Positions 35,727-44,932 are shown, counted from the stretch's first letter. The stretch: 51,916 bases of DNA from Candidatus Gastranaerophilales bacterium (GCA_944322845.1 CALUQE010000015.1:1-51916); one strand, 5' to 3'. Translations and numbers: made by a program. The notes: generated by a model from the sequence alone, not told the origin.

Positions 35727-36659
35727 ATGAGCAGAGCGTTTAATAATGCTGAATATATAGACAGCACTGAAATGGAATCAAATTTGCCGAGGACTTTCAG
35801 TACTATTGTAAACAACGATGATATTTTGCAGATGTATTTGAAAGAAATCGGGCGAAAAAAAATGCTTACAAAAAGTGAGGAAGTTGAGTTAGGACGCAGG
35901 ATTCAGGAGGGCAGCCCGCGTGAGCGCGAGCAGGCCAAAAGAGAGCTTATACAGGCAAATTTGAGGCTTGTGGTGAGTATTGCAAAAAAGTATATAGGTC
36001 AGGGAATTTTGTTTATGGATCTTGTACAGGAGGGTTCTCTGGGTTTAATCAAAGCTGCCGAGAAATTTGATTACAAGAAAAACTTTAAGTTTTCGACTTA
36101 TGCGACCTGGTGGATTAAACAAACTATTATCAGGGCAATTTCCAACCATTCCAGGACTATCCGGATTCCTGTTCATATGCTTGAAAAAATCCGGAAGTAT
36201 AAAAAAGCTTGCAGTGTTGCTGCTTATGATGAAAATATGGAAGTTGATGATGAAACAATTTCCAGACTTTCCGGTCTGGACAGCAAAAAAATTGATGAGG
36301 TTAAAAATGCGCTGAAAAAAGAACCGATAAGTCTTGATACATTTGTAACGGATGATTTGTGCATACAGGATTATGTTGAAGATACTTCCTACTCTTCGCC
36401 TGAAAACAGTGCACAGATGAGTTTAAGGAAAAAAGATGTAAAGCGGCTTTTGAATAAGCTTGATGAGCGCGAGCGTGAGATTTTGACAAGAAGGTTCGGA
36501 ATCGGAAATCAGGAGCCGAAGACTCTTGAGCAGATAGGAAATGATTTGGGGTTCTCGAAAGAAAGGATAAGGCAGCTTGAGAATATTGCGCTGCAAAAGT
36601 TGAGGAAAGTAGAGCGTGTTGAGAGGTTCAAAACATACATTGAAGAAGAGGGGGGATAA
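35727..36659 (+). CDS. RpoD/SigA-family sigma-70 factor without region 1.1
   Basis: The chosen ATG at 35727 follows GAGAGGAG; a TTG six codons upstream lacks a ribosome site. The 310-residue product has region 1.2 ([29 protein letters not shown]), region 2 ([64 protein letters not shown]), region 3 and region 4 ([42 protein letters not shown]). Region 1.1 and the large non-conserved insert are missing. This fits a primary-like or cyanobacterial group 2 sigma factor and should recognise TTGACA/TATAAT promoters such as those seen here. Confidence 0.92.
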   Translation: MSRAFNNAEYIDSTEMESNLPRTFSTIVNNDDILQMYLKEIGRKKMLTKSEEVELGRRIQEGSPREREQAKRELIQANLRLVVSIAKKYIGQGILFMDLVQEGSLGLIKAAEKFDYKKNFKFSTYATWWIKQTIIRAISNHSRTIRIPVHMLEKIRKYKKACSVAAYDENMEVDDETISRLSGLDSKKIDEVKNALKKEPISLDTFVTDDLCIQDYVEDTSYSSPENSAQMSLRKKDVKRLLNKLDEREREILTRRFGIGNQEPKTLEQIGNDLGFSKERIRQLENIALQKLRKVERVERFKTYIEEEGG

Positions 36660-36716
36660 ATATATTAAGCAGGCAGAATTTGTAGTCTCAATACAAATCC
36701 AATATATTTACCTCCT
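36657..36716. repeat. Dispersed repeat and inverted repeat between convergent genes, copy B
   Basis: TAAATATATT (36657-36666) and AATATATTTA (36701-36710) form a perfect 10-bp inverted repeat, and each arm contains the stop codon of one of the two convergent genes. The right part (36675-36716) is homologous to 30990-31030. It may act as a shared transcription end. Confidence 0.65.
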
Positions 36717-38471
36717 TTTGCGAAACTTGAAAAATCCATATATAATCAGACCGATGCAGGCGAGTCCGCAGGCTATTTTTAGCAGAGGATTAGTCTGCTT
36801 TTCTTTTTGTCCGAGAATTTTTTTGTACTTAACAATTTTTTTGAAAAGTTCCGGCTCGGTTTTATCCAGACCTTTTGCCTTAAAAGATTTTTCAAGCGCA
36901 TCCATCGGGTTAAAACCCTCTCCTTTTTCTAATGCCGCAAAATATCTGTTCTGATAATCTTCAGAAATCAGTACTGCATAATTCAAAGTTTTGTCGCTGT
37001 TTCCCTGAAATTGTTTATCAATATTGAGCGCGTCTGCAAAATAAATCATGGAATATTTAGCACTCATCGGCTCTGCAAGTTTTGCTTTTGTAAACTCCTT
37101 TGGGTCTTTTAAGTTTTCGACCGGAATTTTTAACGCGTCGCTCAGAGCGTTAATTTGCTCCCGGCTAACCTGAATTTTTCCGGAATCGTGGTTTCTTGCG
37201 CCGATTACGAAGCTGTCATTTGCCCAGCCTCTTTCAAGAAAATTCTTATTTGTTCCCCAGTTTTCCGACATATGATCAGAAGTGTAAATTTTTACCCTGT
37301 CTTTTATATAAGGTTTAAGAATCTGACCGTCATAAATATCAAAATCCGTTTTTGATGCGGCAAATTCGTGCATTATATTTCTTGTATCAAAATCGGCGCC
37401 TTTAACTTTCTTGAACTCATCGTCGATAATATTCAAAATTTCATCCGCATAATCTTTTCGGATGGTATTTCCGTTCTTAATTTGCGGCTGATTTGAATAA
37501 GTCCACGAAGCGTCAACTCTGATTCCGTCAAATCTTTCGGCATAAAAACGAACTTTGTCTCTCAAAAGCTGCTGTCCTTCTTTTGTCTCAAAGTTTAGCG
37601 CAGGCAGACTCCAGCCAATAGTTGTATCGGGAATAAACGCTTTCGGATTCGCCCAGACTTCGTCGTAAGAAAATCCGCAGAGCATGTCGCCGTTCAATTT
37701 TATTCCTTTTTTGTTCAAATTTTCTCTTGCATTTTTCAGGCTGTCTTCGGCAAGAAATTGTTTAAAGTAATAAAAATCCATCTGTTCGCCCTTCAAAGTA
37801 CGGATTTCTTTTACTCTTTTTTGAAACTCTTCTTCCGTTACAACGTCTCTGTTAAAAAGATTTTTGTCCAAATTATTCCAGTCGTTGTAATTGTATGAAT
37901 GGTTAATTTCTCTTAAAGCTCTGTAGAGTGCTTTAGCTTCAAGCCTTCCGGAGTTTTCTGCTTTAAATTTTTCAAATTCTTTCTGATATTTTCCGCTCTT
38001 AAACAGTTTTTTTAAGGCTTTTTCCTGCGCGGAATTGTCTTCCGCAACGTTTGAGAAATTGACACGGTCTTTTATTTTGTTGTTTTTAATAACTTCTTCG
38101 AAATCTTCTTTTGAAACGTATTTTTGAATATCAATAACATGGTTTCCGAGATCCATAGAAGAACCGGAATATATCGGATACTCCCCTCTGTGGCTGTGAT
38201 ACTGTCCTATTGGTAAAATCTGGTTTTCGTTAATTCCCCAGTACTGTTTTGCAAAGTCAAAAAATTCCTGACTCTCCGGCGAATTTAAATTTCCGACTCC
38301 GGTTTTGTTCGGAAGCGATGAGGCGGGAACAATAAGTATAAATTTCTTACCCTCGGGATTTCTGCCGATACACTTGTCCCTTCCGCGGTTAAGGACGTCG
38401 GAATATTCGGCTTTTTCGCTCTGTTTAAGCCGTCTTTCAAAGTTTATGCCTGATATTGCATGAATTTTCAT
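36708..38471 (-). CDS. GH77-like (4-alpha-glucanotransferase-related) protein with C-terminal anchor
   Basis: The 587-residue product looks like a divergent amylomaltase. SSLPNKTGVGNL and ENQILPIGQYHSH match the start of MalQ. GIKLNGDMLCGFSYDEVWANPKAFIPD matches the 'GD-P-x-DVW-x-P-x-F' region. The three catalytic acids can be placed at Asp320 (FDGIRVDASW), Glu369 (MHEFA) and Asp429 (RNHDSG), with spacings close to those of known GH77 enzymes. Unusual parts are an insertion of about 80 charged residues near 130-210, a C-terminal hydrophobic segment (about 562-580) followed by KFRKRR, and an N-terminal INFERR motif shared with other orphans. It may act on a glucan at the membrane. Confidence 0.75.
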   Translation of the reverse strand: MKIHAISGINFERRLKQSEKAEYSDVLNRGRDKCIGRNPEGKKFILIVPASSLPNKTGVGNLNSPESQEFFDFAKQYWGINENQILPIGQYHSHRGEYPIYSGSSMDLGNHVIDIQKYVSKEDFEEVIKNNKIKDRVNFSNVAEDNSAQEKALKKLFKSGKYQKEFEKFKAENSGRLEAKALYRALREINHSYNYNDWNNLDKNLFNRDVVTEEEFQKRVKEIRTLKGEQMDFYYFKQFLAEDSLKNARENLNKKGIKLNGDMLCGFSYDEVWANPKAFIPDTTIGWSLPALNFETKEGQQLLRDKVRFYAERFDGIRVDASWTYSNQPQIKNGNTIRKDYADEILNIIDDEFKKVKGADFDTRNIMHEFAASKTDFDIYDGQILKPYIKDRVKIYTSDHMSENWGTNKNFLERGWANDSFVIGARNHDSGKIQVSREQINALSDALKIPVENLKDPKEFTKAKLAEPMSAKYSMIYFADALNIDKQFQGNSDKTLNYAVLISEDYQNRYFAALEKGEGFNPMDALEKSFKAKGLDKTEPELFKKIVKYKKILGQKEKQTNPLLKIACGLACIGLIIYGFFKFRKRR

Positions 38472-38630
38472 ATAACCACACCTGTTTATATTAAAACAAG
38501 AAAATAATAAAACTTGCGGAACTTTGCGGTTGAATATGTAGAATTGTTAAAACTCTTTTAGAATCGTTGCAATAACTGCTTATTTAATATACTATGAAGG
38601 ATATAGGAGATATGATAAGGAGGACTTTTA

Positions 38631-39767
38631 ATGTTCAAAAATTTATTAAAGGGAGTGTTTGCATTAGGTATTGCATTAATGCTCAACAATCCTGCACAAG
38701 CTTTTTATTCTGATATGAACGAAAACCACTGGGCATACCAGTCAATCAAATTTTTAACAGAAGTCGGGGTTGTTGTCGGTTATCCTGATGGAACATACAA
38801 ACCTGATATTCCTGTAACAAGAGCAGAATTTGCTTCAATGGCGATTAAAGCTCTCGGTCAGGAAGATGCAAATGTAACTCAAGAAATTCACTTCTCTGAT
38901 GTGGACAAAGATTTTTGGGCATACGATATAATCAGAAGAGCTGTTTATTTTGACCTGATTCCTGATGCTGACGGCCAAAGATTCAGACCTTATGATTCGG
39001 TAACAAGAGCAGAAGCTATTACAATTGCTGTTAACGCTCTTACTACACAGCAAATCAGCGAACAAAGAGCTCAGGAAATTATCTCCAAAAGTTACGAAGA
39101 TTACACCCAGATGCCGGCATGGTTTCTGATTGCCGCAGGTAAAGCACAATTACTTGATTTAATTGTTGTTATGCCGGGCAACGAAGGTAAACTGGAAGCT
39201 GACAGACCTGCAAACAGAGCAGAAGTTGCGGCTATTCTTTATAAAATGATGCAGGAAGCTAAACTTAATCCGAATGCTAAGCTGGCTGAAAGCATGCAAA
39301 AAAGAACAGCAGAAGGTTATATTGTTGATAACGTAAGAGTACAGGGCTCTATCGGTATCATTCCTGCAGGTGCCATTATCCCTATCAAAATGGAATCTGT
39401 TGTAGGTTCTCAGATTTCTAACGTAACTGATATCTACACAGCAAAAGCTCCTAAAAATATTGTTACAAAAGATAAATATCTTTTAATCTCTGAAGGCAGC
39501 GACTTAAAAGGTCAGGTAAAACATGTTCAGAGAGCAAAATTATTCAGACAAAACGGTGAAGTTATTGTTAAGAACGAACTCCTTGTAACTCCGAATGATC
39601 AGGCAGTAATGCTTTACGGTGTTGCAACAATCGATCCGGGCAAAATCGGTTTCTGGAGAAAATTATTTAAAGGCGCAAAAGTTCTTACAATGCCGGGACA
39701 AATTGTTAATATCAGACTTCTCGGACCATTGAAGATTGACTTAACTAACGGTTATGTTTATGAATAA
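38631..39767 (+). CDS. SLH-domain envelope protein
   Basis: The 378-residue product has a signal peptide (MFKNLLKGVFALGIALMLNNPAQA) and three S-layer homology repeats: FYSDMNENHWAYQSIKFLTEVGVVVGYPDGTYKPDIPVTRAEF, FSDVDKDFWAYDIIRRAVYFDLIP...VTRAEA, and PAWFLIAAGKAQLLDL...PANRAEVAAIL. SLH repeats bind pyruvylated or similar wall polymers. The C-terminal 150 residues are beta-rich and unassigned. It has a strong AAGGAGG ribosome site, its own terminator and frequent optimal-looking codons, suggesting high expression. In cyanobacteria, SLH proteins tie the outer membrane to peptidoglycan. Confidence 0.9.
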   Translation: MFKNLLKGVFALGIALMLNNPAQAFYSDMNENHWAYQSIKFLTEVGVVVGYPDGTYKPDIPVTRAEFASMAIKALGQEDANVTQEIHFSDVDKDFWAYDIIRRAVYFDLIPDADGQRFRPYDSVTRAEAITIAVNALTTQQISEQRAQEIISKSYEDYTQMPAWFLIAAGKAQLLDLIVVMPGNEGKLEADRPANRAEVAAILYKMMQEAKLNPNAKLAESMQKRTAEGYIVDNVRVQGSIGIIPAGAIIPIKMESVVGSQISNVTDIYTAKAPKNIVTKDKYLLISEGSDLKGQVKHVQRAKLFRQNGEVIVKNELLVTPNDQAVMLYGVATIDPGKIGFWRKLFKGAKVLTMPGQIVNIRLLGPLKIDLTNGYVYE

Positions 39768-39788
39768 TTAAAAAACGAATTAATTTAA

Positions 39789-39820
39789 AAACAGCTCTCT
39801 TTAGGGAGCTGTTTTTTTTT
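39789..39820 (+). terminator. Intrinsic terminator of the SLH protein gene
   Basis: AACAGCTC and GAGCTGTT pair around TCTTTAGG, followed by an uninterrupted run of T residues. It lies 22 bp after the stop and also separates the convergent gene ending at 39822. Confidence 0.93.
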
Positions 39821-39821
39821 G

Positions 39822-40622
39822 TTAATCAACAATTTCCGGCGGTTTTGTAAAATATTCCGTAAATTTTTTCTTGTAATCTTTAAGTTCTGTGCAATATGCT
39901 TCCAAATCCAGCGAAACTCCTTTTTTAAGCGGGTATGATCTGATTCCGACCGCTTTGTACATTGAGCGCATAAATACATTTGAAATAGCGTCAGAACCTC
40001 TCATCCACGGGGTAGAATGAGCAAGAAGCCAGCGGATTTCCGCTATTGCGGCATTAATGTCAGCCAGATTTTCCGGTTTAACCTCTTCGTGAATATATTT
40101 TGGAAAAATTTCGGCTGTTAAAGCGAAAATTTTATTCAAAGTTTCGTTCAAATGTCTGGAAGGTGCATGAAAAATGTATTTGATATTTTTATCAACAACC
40201 GGACGTGAAATATCAACAATCGGCTTTTCATGCAGCGGGTGCTCCGCAATATAATCAAATCTATCCGTGTAAGGTCTATATTTGTTGTTGGCATAAGGTG
40301 TGGTTAAATCGCAGTTAAAACCGAATTTCCATCCTTCGCGCGGTGTTCTTAGAACCCCCGTAAAGAATTTTTTTGAAATTTCCTGTGTTAATTCGTTTGC
40401 GTTGCGAATGCCGGCGGTTATAAGTTTTAAAACATTTTCTGCGGAAGTATCTTTTCTTATTAAATTAACGGCAGTATCGGCAGTTTTTATAACTTCGTTT
40501 GCCCATCGTTTGTTTTTGCCGTAGCCTCTTATCCGGACAAAAAAATCCTCCTGTTTGAATCTTAATTTGCGTGAATTAAGATTTGCATTAAAATTCGGGG
40601 AGTATAAATTTGTTATCTGCAT
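39822..40622 (-). CDS. Hypothetical protein with lineage-type N-terminal motif
   Basis: The 266-residue product is not recognised. Its N-terminus MQITNLYSPNFNANLNSRKL resembles the leaders of the orphans at 1451, 2761 and 36708, with Asn-Phe at residues 10-11 as in the GH77-like protein. The C-terminal third contains a conspicuous block, AAIAEIRWLLAHSTPWMRGSDAISNVFMRSMYKAVGI, that looks like a conserved helical core with a tryptophan/arginine pocket. No signal peptide or membrane segment. It is read convergently to the SLH gene. Confidence 0.7.
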   Translation of the reverse strand: MQITNLYSPNFNANLNSRKLRFKQEDFFVRIRGYGKNKRWANEVIKTADTAVNLIRKDTSAENVLKLITAGIRNANELTQEISKKFFTGVLRTPREGWKFGFNCDLTTPYANNKYRPYTDRFDYIAEHPLHEKPIVDISRPVVDKNIKYIFHAPSRHLNETLNKIFALTAEIFPKYIHEEVKPENLADINAAIAEIRWLLAHSTPWMRGSDAISNVFMRSMYKAVGIRSYPLKKGVSLDLEAYCTELKDYKKKFTEYFTKPPEIVD

Positions 40623-40713
40623 ACTGTTTATAAATAGTATAAAAAAATTTTTTGCGCATTGACTTAAAATATATTCAGCCTTTATAATTAATATTAAACC
40701 AAAGGAGCGTAAA

Positions 40714-40992
40714 ATGGACGATTACAAAATAATAATTACCGTATCAGGTGCGGATAAAGTCGGAATAGTTTCAGGTGTTTCAACTGTTCTTGCAAAGTAT
40801 AAAGTTAATATTGAAGATATCAAACAAACTCTTATGCAGGGGCATTTTGTAATGTTTATGCTCTGCGATATTAAACAATCGGAATTAAACTTCAAGGAAC
40901 TCAAGAATGTTTTAATAGAAGAGGGAAATAAACTTGAAGTTGAGATATGGGTTCAGAAGAAGGGCATTTTTGAAAAAATGCATACGGTATAA
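40714..40992 (+). CDS. ACT-domain protein
   Basis: The 92-residue product is a single ACT domain of the UPF0237/GcvR-like type: DDYKIIITVSGADKVGIVSGVSTVLAKYKVNIEDIKQTLMQGHFVMFMLCDI. The pattern D-K-x-GIV-x-x-V-x-x-x-L-x-x-x-x-NI-x-D is typical. Such small proteins sense amino acids or nucleotides; the ligand here is unknown. An AAAGGAG ribosome site precedes the ATG by 8 nt. It is followed by the TPR gene after 6 bp. Confidence 0.92.
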   Translation: MDDYKIIITVSGADKVGIVSGVSTVLAKYKVNIEDIKQTLMQGHFVMFMLCDIKQSELNFKELKNVLIEEGNKLEVEIWVQKKGIFEKMHTV

Positions 40993-40998
40993 GATAAA

Positions 40999-41463
40999 TT
41001 GGCTGACGAATTAGAACGTTTACAGGAAATAAGAGATTTTTTCAAAAGAACCGGAGCCAAAATCAAACTGATAACTCTTATTAAGAAAGCAAAACAGGAG
41101 TACGACAGGTATGATTACAAGTCCGGTCTTGAAACTCTTGAGGAAGCTTATAAAATTGCTCCGGAAAATCCTGCGGTTTTGCGCGGTCTGGGCTGTATGA
41201 AGCAATTTAGCAAAGAGTATGATAAAGCGCTTGAGTATTTTTATAAAGCTCTGGAGTTTTCTGATTCAAAAGAGATTGAATATACGCTTATAGGAATGGT
41301 TTATTATCTTGAGGACAAACTTGATGATGCGGTTGAGAATTTTAACCTTGCAATAGATGCAAATGAAAATTACACTCAGGCATACGAGGGCAGAAATCAG
41401 GCAATGCTTGAAAACCATGTTAAAATTCTTGATTTACAGGAAGCATTAAAAAAATATTTCTGA
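40999..41463 (+). CDS. TPR-repeat protein
   Basis: The 154-residue product contains about three tetratricopeptide repeats: YKSGLETLEEAYKIAPENPAVLRGLGCMKQF, EYDKALEYFYKALEFSDSKEIEYTLIGMVYYL and KLDDAVENFNLAIDANENYTQAYEGRNQAML. TPR stacks mediate protein contacts. The start appears to be TTG at 40999, without its own ribosome site, so it probably depends on translation of the ACT gene 6 bp upstream. The partner is unknown. Confidence 0.8.
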   Translation: MADELERLQEIRDFFKRTGAKIKLITLIKKAKQEYDRYDYKSGLETLEEAYKIAPENPAVLRGLGCMKQFSKEYDKALEYFYKALEFSDSKEIEYTLIGMVYYLEDKLDDAVENFNLAIDANENYTQAYEGRNQAMLENHVKILDLQEALKKYF

Positions 41464-41550
41464 ATTTAACCGCATTATTATTACCGTTTAAAATATTTAT
41501 CCCTGCAATTTAAGAATTATAAGAAATATTTTAATATTACTATGGGTAAT

Positions 41551-41600
41551 TGGCTGACACCTCACCCCGACCCTCTTTTCAAAGAGAGGGAGCGAATTCA
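41551..41600. repeat. Hairpin repeat fragment upstream of the response regulator
   Basis: CACCTCACCCCGACCCTC followed by CCCTCTTTTCAAAGAGAGGG, an imperfect hairpin. The C-rich composition is unlike the flanking AT-rich sequence and resembles the C-rich block near 330-370. It may also serve as a terminator for the ACT-TPR unit. Confidence 0.5.
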
Positions 41601-41611
41601 AAGGAGGTTTT

Positions 41612-42268
41612 ATGCAAATAAAAATATTACTTACAGAAGATCAAAAACTAATGCGTATTGGTATAAAATCTTTATTTTCAGATTATCCTGAACTTACAAT
41701 AATAGGCGAGGCTGTAAACGGTAAAGAAGCAATCGAAAAAGCCAGACTTATAAAACCTGATATTGTACTGATGGATATAGGGCTTCCGGATATATCGGGA
41801 ATTGATGCTGCAAGGCAAATACTTGAGCATAACAATCATATAAAAGTAATTATGCTTACTTCCCATATATCCGAAAGTGAGTTAACTTCATCTCTGAGTG
41901 CAGGCGCGAGTGCTTATGTAATAAAAGATATAAGCACGGATTTTCTTATGAGTGTAATCAGAATGGTAAAAGAAGGTGCAATGTGGATAGATCCTCACGT
42001 TGTACCTTTTATCCGCGATAAAAACAGTGTAATTCCTTCACGCCAGCTTTCGCGCAGTGCATTTAAGGAAAATCACTCTAACCTGACCCAGAGAGAGTAC
42101 GAAGTCCTTAAACTTGTGGTAGACGGACAGTCTAACAGTCAAATAGCAAAAACGCTTACGATAAGCGAACATACTGCAAAAGCTCACGTTTGTAACATTA
42201 TCCAGAAACTTGTTGTTGATGACAGAACGCAGGCTGCGGTCAAGGCGCTGAAAGAAGGTCTGGTTTAA
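41612..42268 (+). CDS. NarL/FixJ-type response regulator
   Basis: The 218-residue product has a receiver domain (ILLTEDQKLMRIGIKSLF, phospho-acceptor Asp55 in IVLMDIGLPDISG, VIMLTSH and YVIKD) and a C-terminal LuxR-type HTH (LTQREYEVLKLVVDGQSNSQIAKTLTISEHTAKAHVCNIIQKL). Phosphorylation by a histidine kinase would drive dimerisation and DNA binding. No kinase gene is adjacent, so it is an orphan here. The ribosome site AAAGGAGG is very strong. Confidence 0.95.
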   Translation: MQIKILLTEDQKLMRIGIKSLFSDYPELTIIGEAVNGKEAIEKARLIKPDIVLMDIGLPDISGIDAARQILEHNNHIKVIMLTSHISESELTSSLSAGASAYVIKDISTDFLMSVIRMVKEGAMWIDPHVVPFIRDKNSVIPSRQLSRSAFKENHSNLTQREYEVLKLVVDGQSNSQIAKTLTISEHTAKAHVCNIIQKLVVDDRTQAAVKALKEGLV

Positions 42269-42381
42269 ACCGGACCTTTTTTAATTCTCTGTGTATGGTA
42301 TAATTTAAATGTTCTGTAAACTAATGGCAAAAAATTATTTTATACGTTTTCATGAAATATGATAATTGTAAAGGAGAAATT

Positions 42382-42768
42382 ATGCCGGGACTATTAGATA
42401 TTGCTGCAAGGGTTAGTGTTGGAAAACAGCAGGCAGCAGATGCACAAAAAGCTTTGATTGCGTATTCACGAACTTTTTACAGACCGCCTCTTACCATAAA
42501 AAATAAATTGAAAACGCAGGTTAATATTGGAGATGAATCCTGTTTGAAAAAATTTGTTGCACCACCGGATAGTGATGGCATATTTGCAAGCTGGAGAAAA
42601 GAATTAAACAGAAAACCTGCGGTTGATTATTTTGAACACCAGCCGCTTAACAAAGTAAAAGTTCACGATGAAAAGGATGATATTAAACAATTAGAGCGGG
42701 AAATCAAGTATAGAGACTGGCTTAAAGATGTAGATGCCAGAATGAGAAAACTCGGGTTTAAAGCGTAA
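42382..42768 (+). CDS. Hypothetical protein
   Basis: I prefer the ATG at 42382, because AAAGGAG lies 5 nt upstream; an in-frame ATG at 42352 has none. The 128-residue product is not recognised. It starts MPGLLDIAARVSVGKQQAADAQKALIAYSRTFYRPP and ends in a charged helix (DDIKQLEREIKYRDWLKDVDARMRKLGFKA). No signal peptide or membrane segment. It stands between the response regulator and accD with no coupling to either. Confidence 0.65.
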   Translation: MPGLLDIAARVSVGKQQAADAQKALIAYSRTFYRPPLTIKNKLKTQVNIGDESCLKKFVAPPDSDGIFASWRKELNRKPAVDYFEHQPLNKVKVHDEKDDIKQLEREIKYRDWLKDVDARMRKLGFKA

Positions 42769-42871
42769 CAAATTATTAAAACATACCCATTCGTATATGT
42801 TTGGTGTAAAATGTGTAAGTGGATTTAAAAGGAGAAGGACGGCTTATTTGTAAGCCGGATGTGTATATAAT

Positions 42872-43738
42872 ATGACAATACAAGAATGGTTTGATAAACG
42901 AAAAGAAGCTCAAATTGAGCGCAGAGCAAGGGATATGAAAGGTATTGAAACAGAAACTCCCGAACTCTGGACGAAATGCGTGCATTGCGGTGCTCAAATG
43001 CTGAAAAGTGATCTGGAAGAGAATATGTTTGTTTGTCCTCACTGCGATTATCATTTCAGGATAAATGCCACAACACGTATTAAACAGCTTTTTGATGAGG
43101 GTTCTTTTGAAGAAATGTTTAAAAATGTTCTTCCGACCGACCCTCTGCATTTTGTGGATACGGAGGCTTATTCCGAAAGGCTGAAGAAAGCACACGAAAA
43201 AACCGGTCTTGACGAAGCCGTAATTACCGGAATCGGCAAGATTGAAGGGCACAAAATTGCTGCTGCGGTTATGGACTTTGATTATATGGGCGGCTCAATG
43301 GGCAGTGTAGTCGGGGAAAAAGTTACAAGAATTATGGAAGAAGCTTTGAAGCAAAAACTTCCGATGCTTGCTGTGACTTCTTCAGGCGGAGCAAGAATGC
43401 AGGAGAGCGCTTTGAGCTTAATGCAGATGGCAAAAACTTCCTGTGCTGCCGGAAGACTTGATGAGGCGGGAATTTTATACATAAACCTTCTTACAGAACC
43501 GACTTTCGGCGGAATTACCGCAAGCTTCGGGACTCTTGGCGATATTATTATTGCAGAGCAGGGTGCAAGAATCGGTTTTGCAGGAAGAAGAGTTATCGAA
43601 CAGACTATAAGACAAAAACTGCCTGAGGATTTCCAGACGGCAGAATACCTGCTAAAATTCGGTCAGGTGGATATAGTCTCCAAGAGAAAGAATTTAAGAA
43701 AAACACTGGCTAATATTTTAGATATGCATGGAGTATAA
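42872..43738 (+). CDS. accD: Acetyl-CoA carboxylase carboxyltransferase subunit beta
   Basis: AccD with AccA transfers the carboxyl group from biotin to acetyl-CoA, giving malonyl-CoA for fatty acid synthesis. The 288-residue product has the N-terminal zinc ribbon with cysteines 36, 39, 55 and 58 (CVHCG...CPHC), then MDFDYMGGSMGSVVGEKVTR, SSGGARMQESALSLMQMAKT, GGITASFGTLGDIIIAEQGARIGFAGRRVIEQT and the final KRKNLRKTL segment. It is 8 bp from accA, so the two subunits are made together. Confidence 0.97.
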   Translation: MTIQEWFDKRKEAQIERRARDMKGIETETPELWTKCVHCGAQMLKSDLEENMFVCPHCDYHFRINATTRIKQLFDEGSFEEMFKNVLPTDPLHFVDTEAYSERLKKAHEKTGLDEAVITGIGKIEGHKIAAAVMDFDYMGGSMGSVVGEKVTRIMEEALKQKLPMLAVTSSGGARMQESALSLMQMAKTSCAAGRLDEAGILYINLLTEPTFGGITASFGTLGDIIIAEQGARIGFAGRRVIEQTIRQKLPEDFQTAEYLLKFGQVDIVSKRKNLRKTLANILDMHGV

Positions 43739-43746
43739 AAAAGAAA

Positions 43747-44703
43747 ATGGCACAAGTATTAGACTTTGAAAAACCAATAGTAGAAATACAGAAAAAAATA
43801 GATGAACTTAAAAAAATGAGCGAAGAGTCAGGCATGGATTTGAACCACCAGATTCAGGACTTTGAAAAACAGGCTCAGGATTACAAAAAGGAGTTGTATT
43901 CAAAATTGAAACCCTCACAAAAATTACAAATTGCAAGGCATCCTGAAAGACCAAAATTTTTGGACTATGTAGAATTAATGTGTGAAAATTTTATCGAACT
44001 TCACGGTGACAGAGAAGGTATGGACGACAGAGCCATAATAGGCGGTATCGCTAAAATTGACGGCAAACCGGTAATGATTATCGGTATCCAGAAAGGTAAA
44101 AATACCAAAGAAAATCTGGAATATAATTTTGGTATGCCGCAGCCTCAAGGCTACAGAAAAGCATTGAGACTTTTCAAACACGCAAATAAATTTAATATGC
44201 CGATTGTGACAATCATTGATACTCCAGGGGCTTATCCGGGGATTAAGGCAGAGGAAACCGGACAGGGCGCTGCGATTGCTATGAATTTAAGAGAAATGTC
44301 AAAGCTCAATGTTCCGATTGTTTCTATAATTACGGGTGAAGGTTGTAGTGGCGGAGCCTTAGGTTTAGCTGTAGCAGATAGAGTTATGATGTTGGAGCAT
44401 GCTTATTATACGGTAATTTCTCCTGAAGGCTGCGCTTCTATTCTTTGGAGAGATGCTTCAAGATTTGCTGATGCTGCAGAAGCGTTAAAAATAACTTCTA
44501 AAGATTTATTGGAATTTAATATTATTGATGAGGAAATTTCGGAGCCTTTAGGTGGTGCTCACTGTGACTATGATGTAACTGCGAGTAATATGAAAAACTC
44601 TATATTAAATGCTTTAAAAGAGTTAGATAAGAAGTCTCCTGAAATATTAAAACAAGAAAGATACAATAAATTCCGCGCAATGGGCAGATTTTTAGAAAAT
44701 TAA
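43747..44703 (+). CDS. accA: Acetyl-CoA carboxylase carboxyltransferase subunit alpha
   Basis: The 318-residue product is the alpha partner of AccD. Key stretches are DFEKPIVEIQKKIDEL, RHPERPKFLDYVELMCENFIELHGDREGMDDRAIIGG, PQGYRKALRLFKHANKFNMPIVTIIDTPGAYPGIKAEETGQGAAIAMNL, GEGCSGGALGLAVADRVMMLEHAYYTVISPEGCASILWRDA and EPLGGAHCDYD. Length is normal. The operon ends here. Confidence 0.97.
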   Translation: MAQVLDFEKPIVEIQKKIDELKKMSEESGMDLNHQIQDFEKQAQDYKKELYSKLKPSQKLQIARHPERPKFLDYVELMCENFIELHGDREGMDDRAIIGGIAKIDGKPVMIIGIQKGKNTKENLEYNFGMPQPQGYRKALRLFKHANKFNMPIVTIIDTPGAYPGIKAEETGQGAAIAMNLREMSKLNVPIVSIITGEGCSGGALGLAVADRVMMLEHAYYTVISPEGCASILWRDASRFADAAEALKITSKDLLEFNIIDEEISEPLGGAHCDYDVTASNMKNSILNALKELDKKSPEILKQERYNKFRAMGRFLEN

Positions 44704-44707
44704 TAGG

Positions 44708-44869
44708 CTATAGTTCTTTTAAATCTTCTCTGTTGTCCCAATAGTACAGCATAAGTATTTCACGGACTATTGCTAAATATTCGCAAAGCGAAGCAATGTC
44801 ATAACCAAGACTTTGCTCCATTGATTTAAGCTGCTTATAAATTTTTTTTCTGATTTCTTGTTCTTGCAT
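44708..44869 (-). CDS. 53-residue hypothetical protein divergent from an XRE gene
   Basis: The ORF has AGGAG 9 nt before its ATG and a strong promoter (TTGACA-17-TATACT) overlapped by operator-like palindromes. The product begins MQEQEIRKKIYKQLKSMEQS and continues with helical, tyrosine-rich sequence (GYDIASLCEYLAIVREILMLYYWDN). It is not recognised. Its placement matches the 23956 gene, which also faces an XRE gene across an AGTATACT operator. It may be the target of, or partner to, the repressor at 45001. Confidence 0.7.
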   Translation of the reverse strand: MQEQEIRKKIYKQLKSMEQSLGYDIASLCEYLAIVREILMLYYWDNREDLKEL

Positions 44870-44932
44870 GATTCTTGCTCCTGTAATGTTGTATCTAATT
44901 TTGGTATTTTACTTTTCTTACACTGTTGGAAA

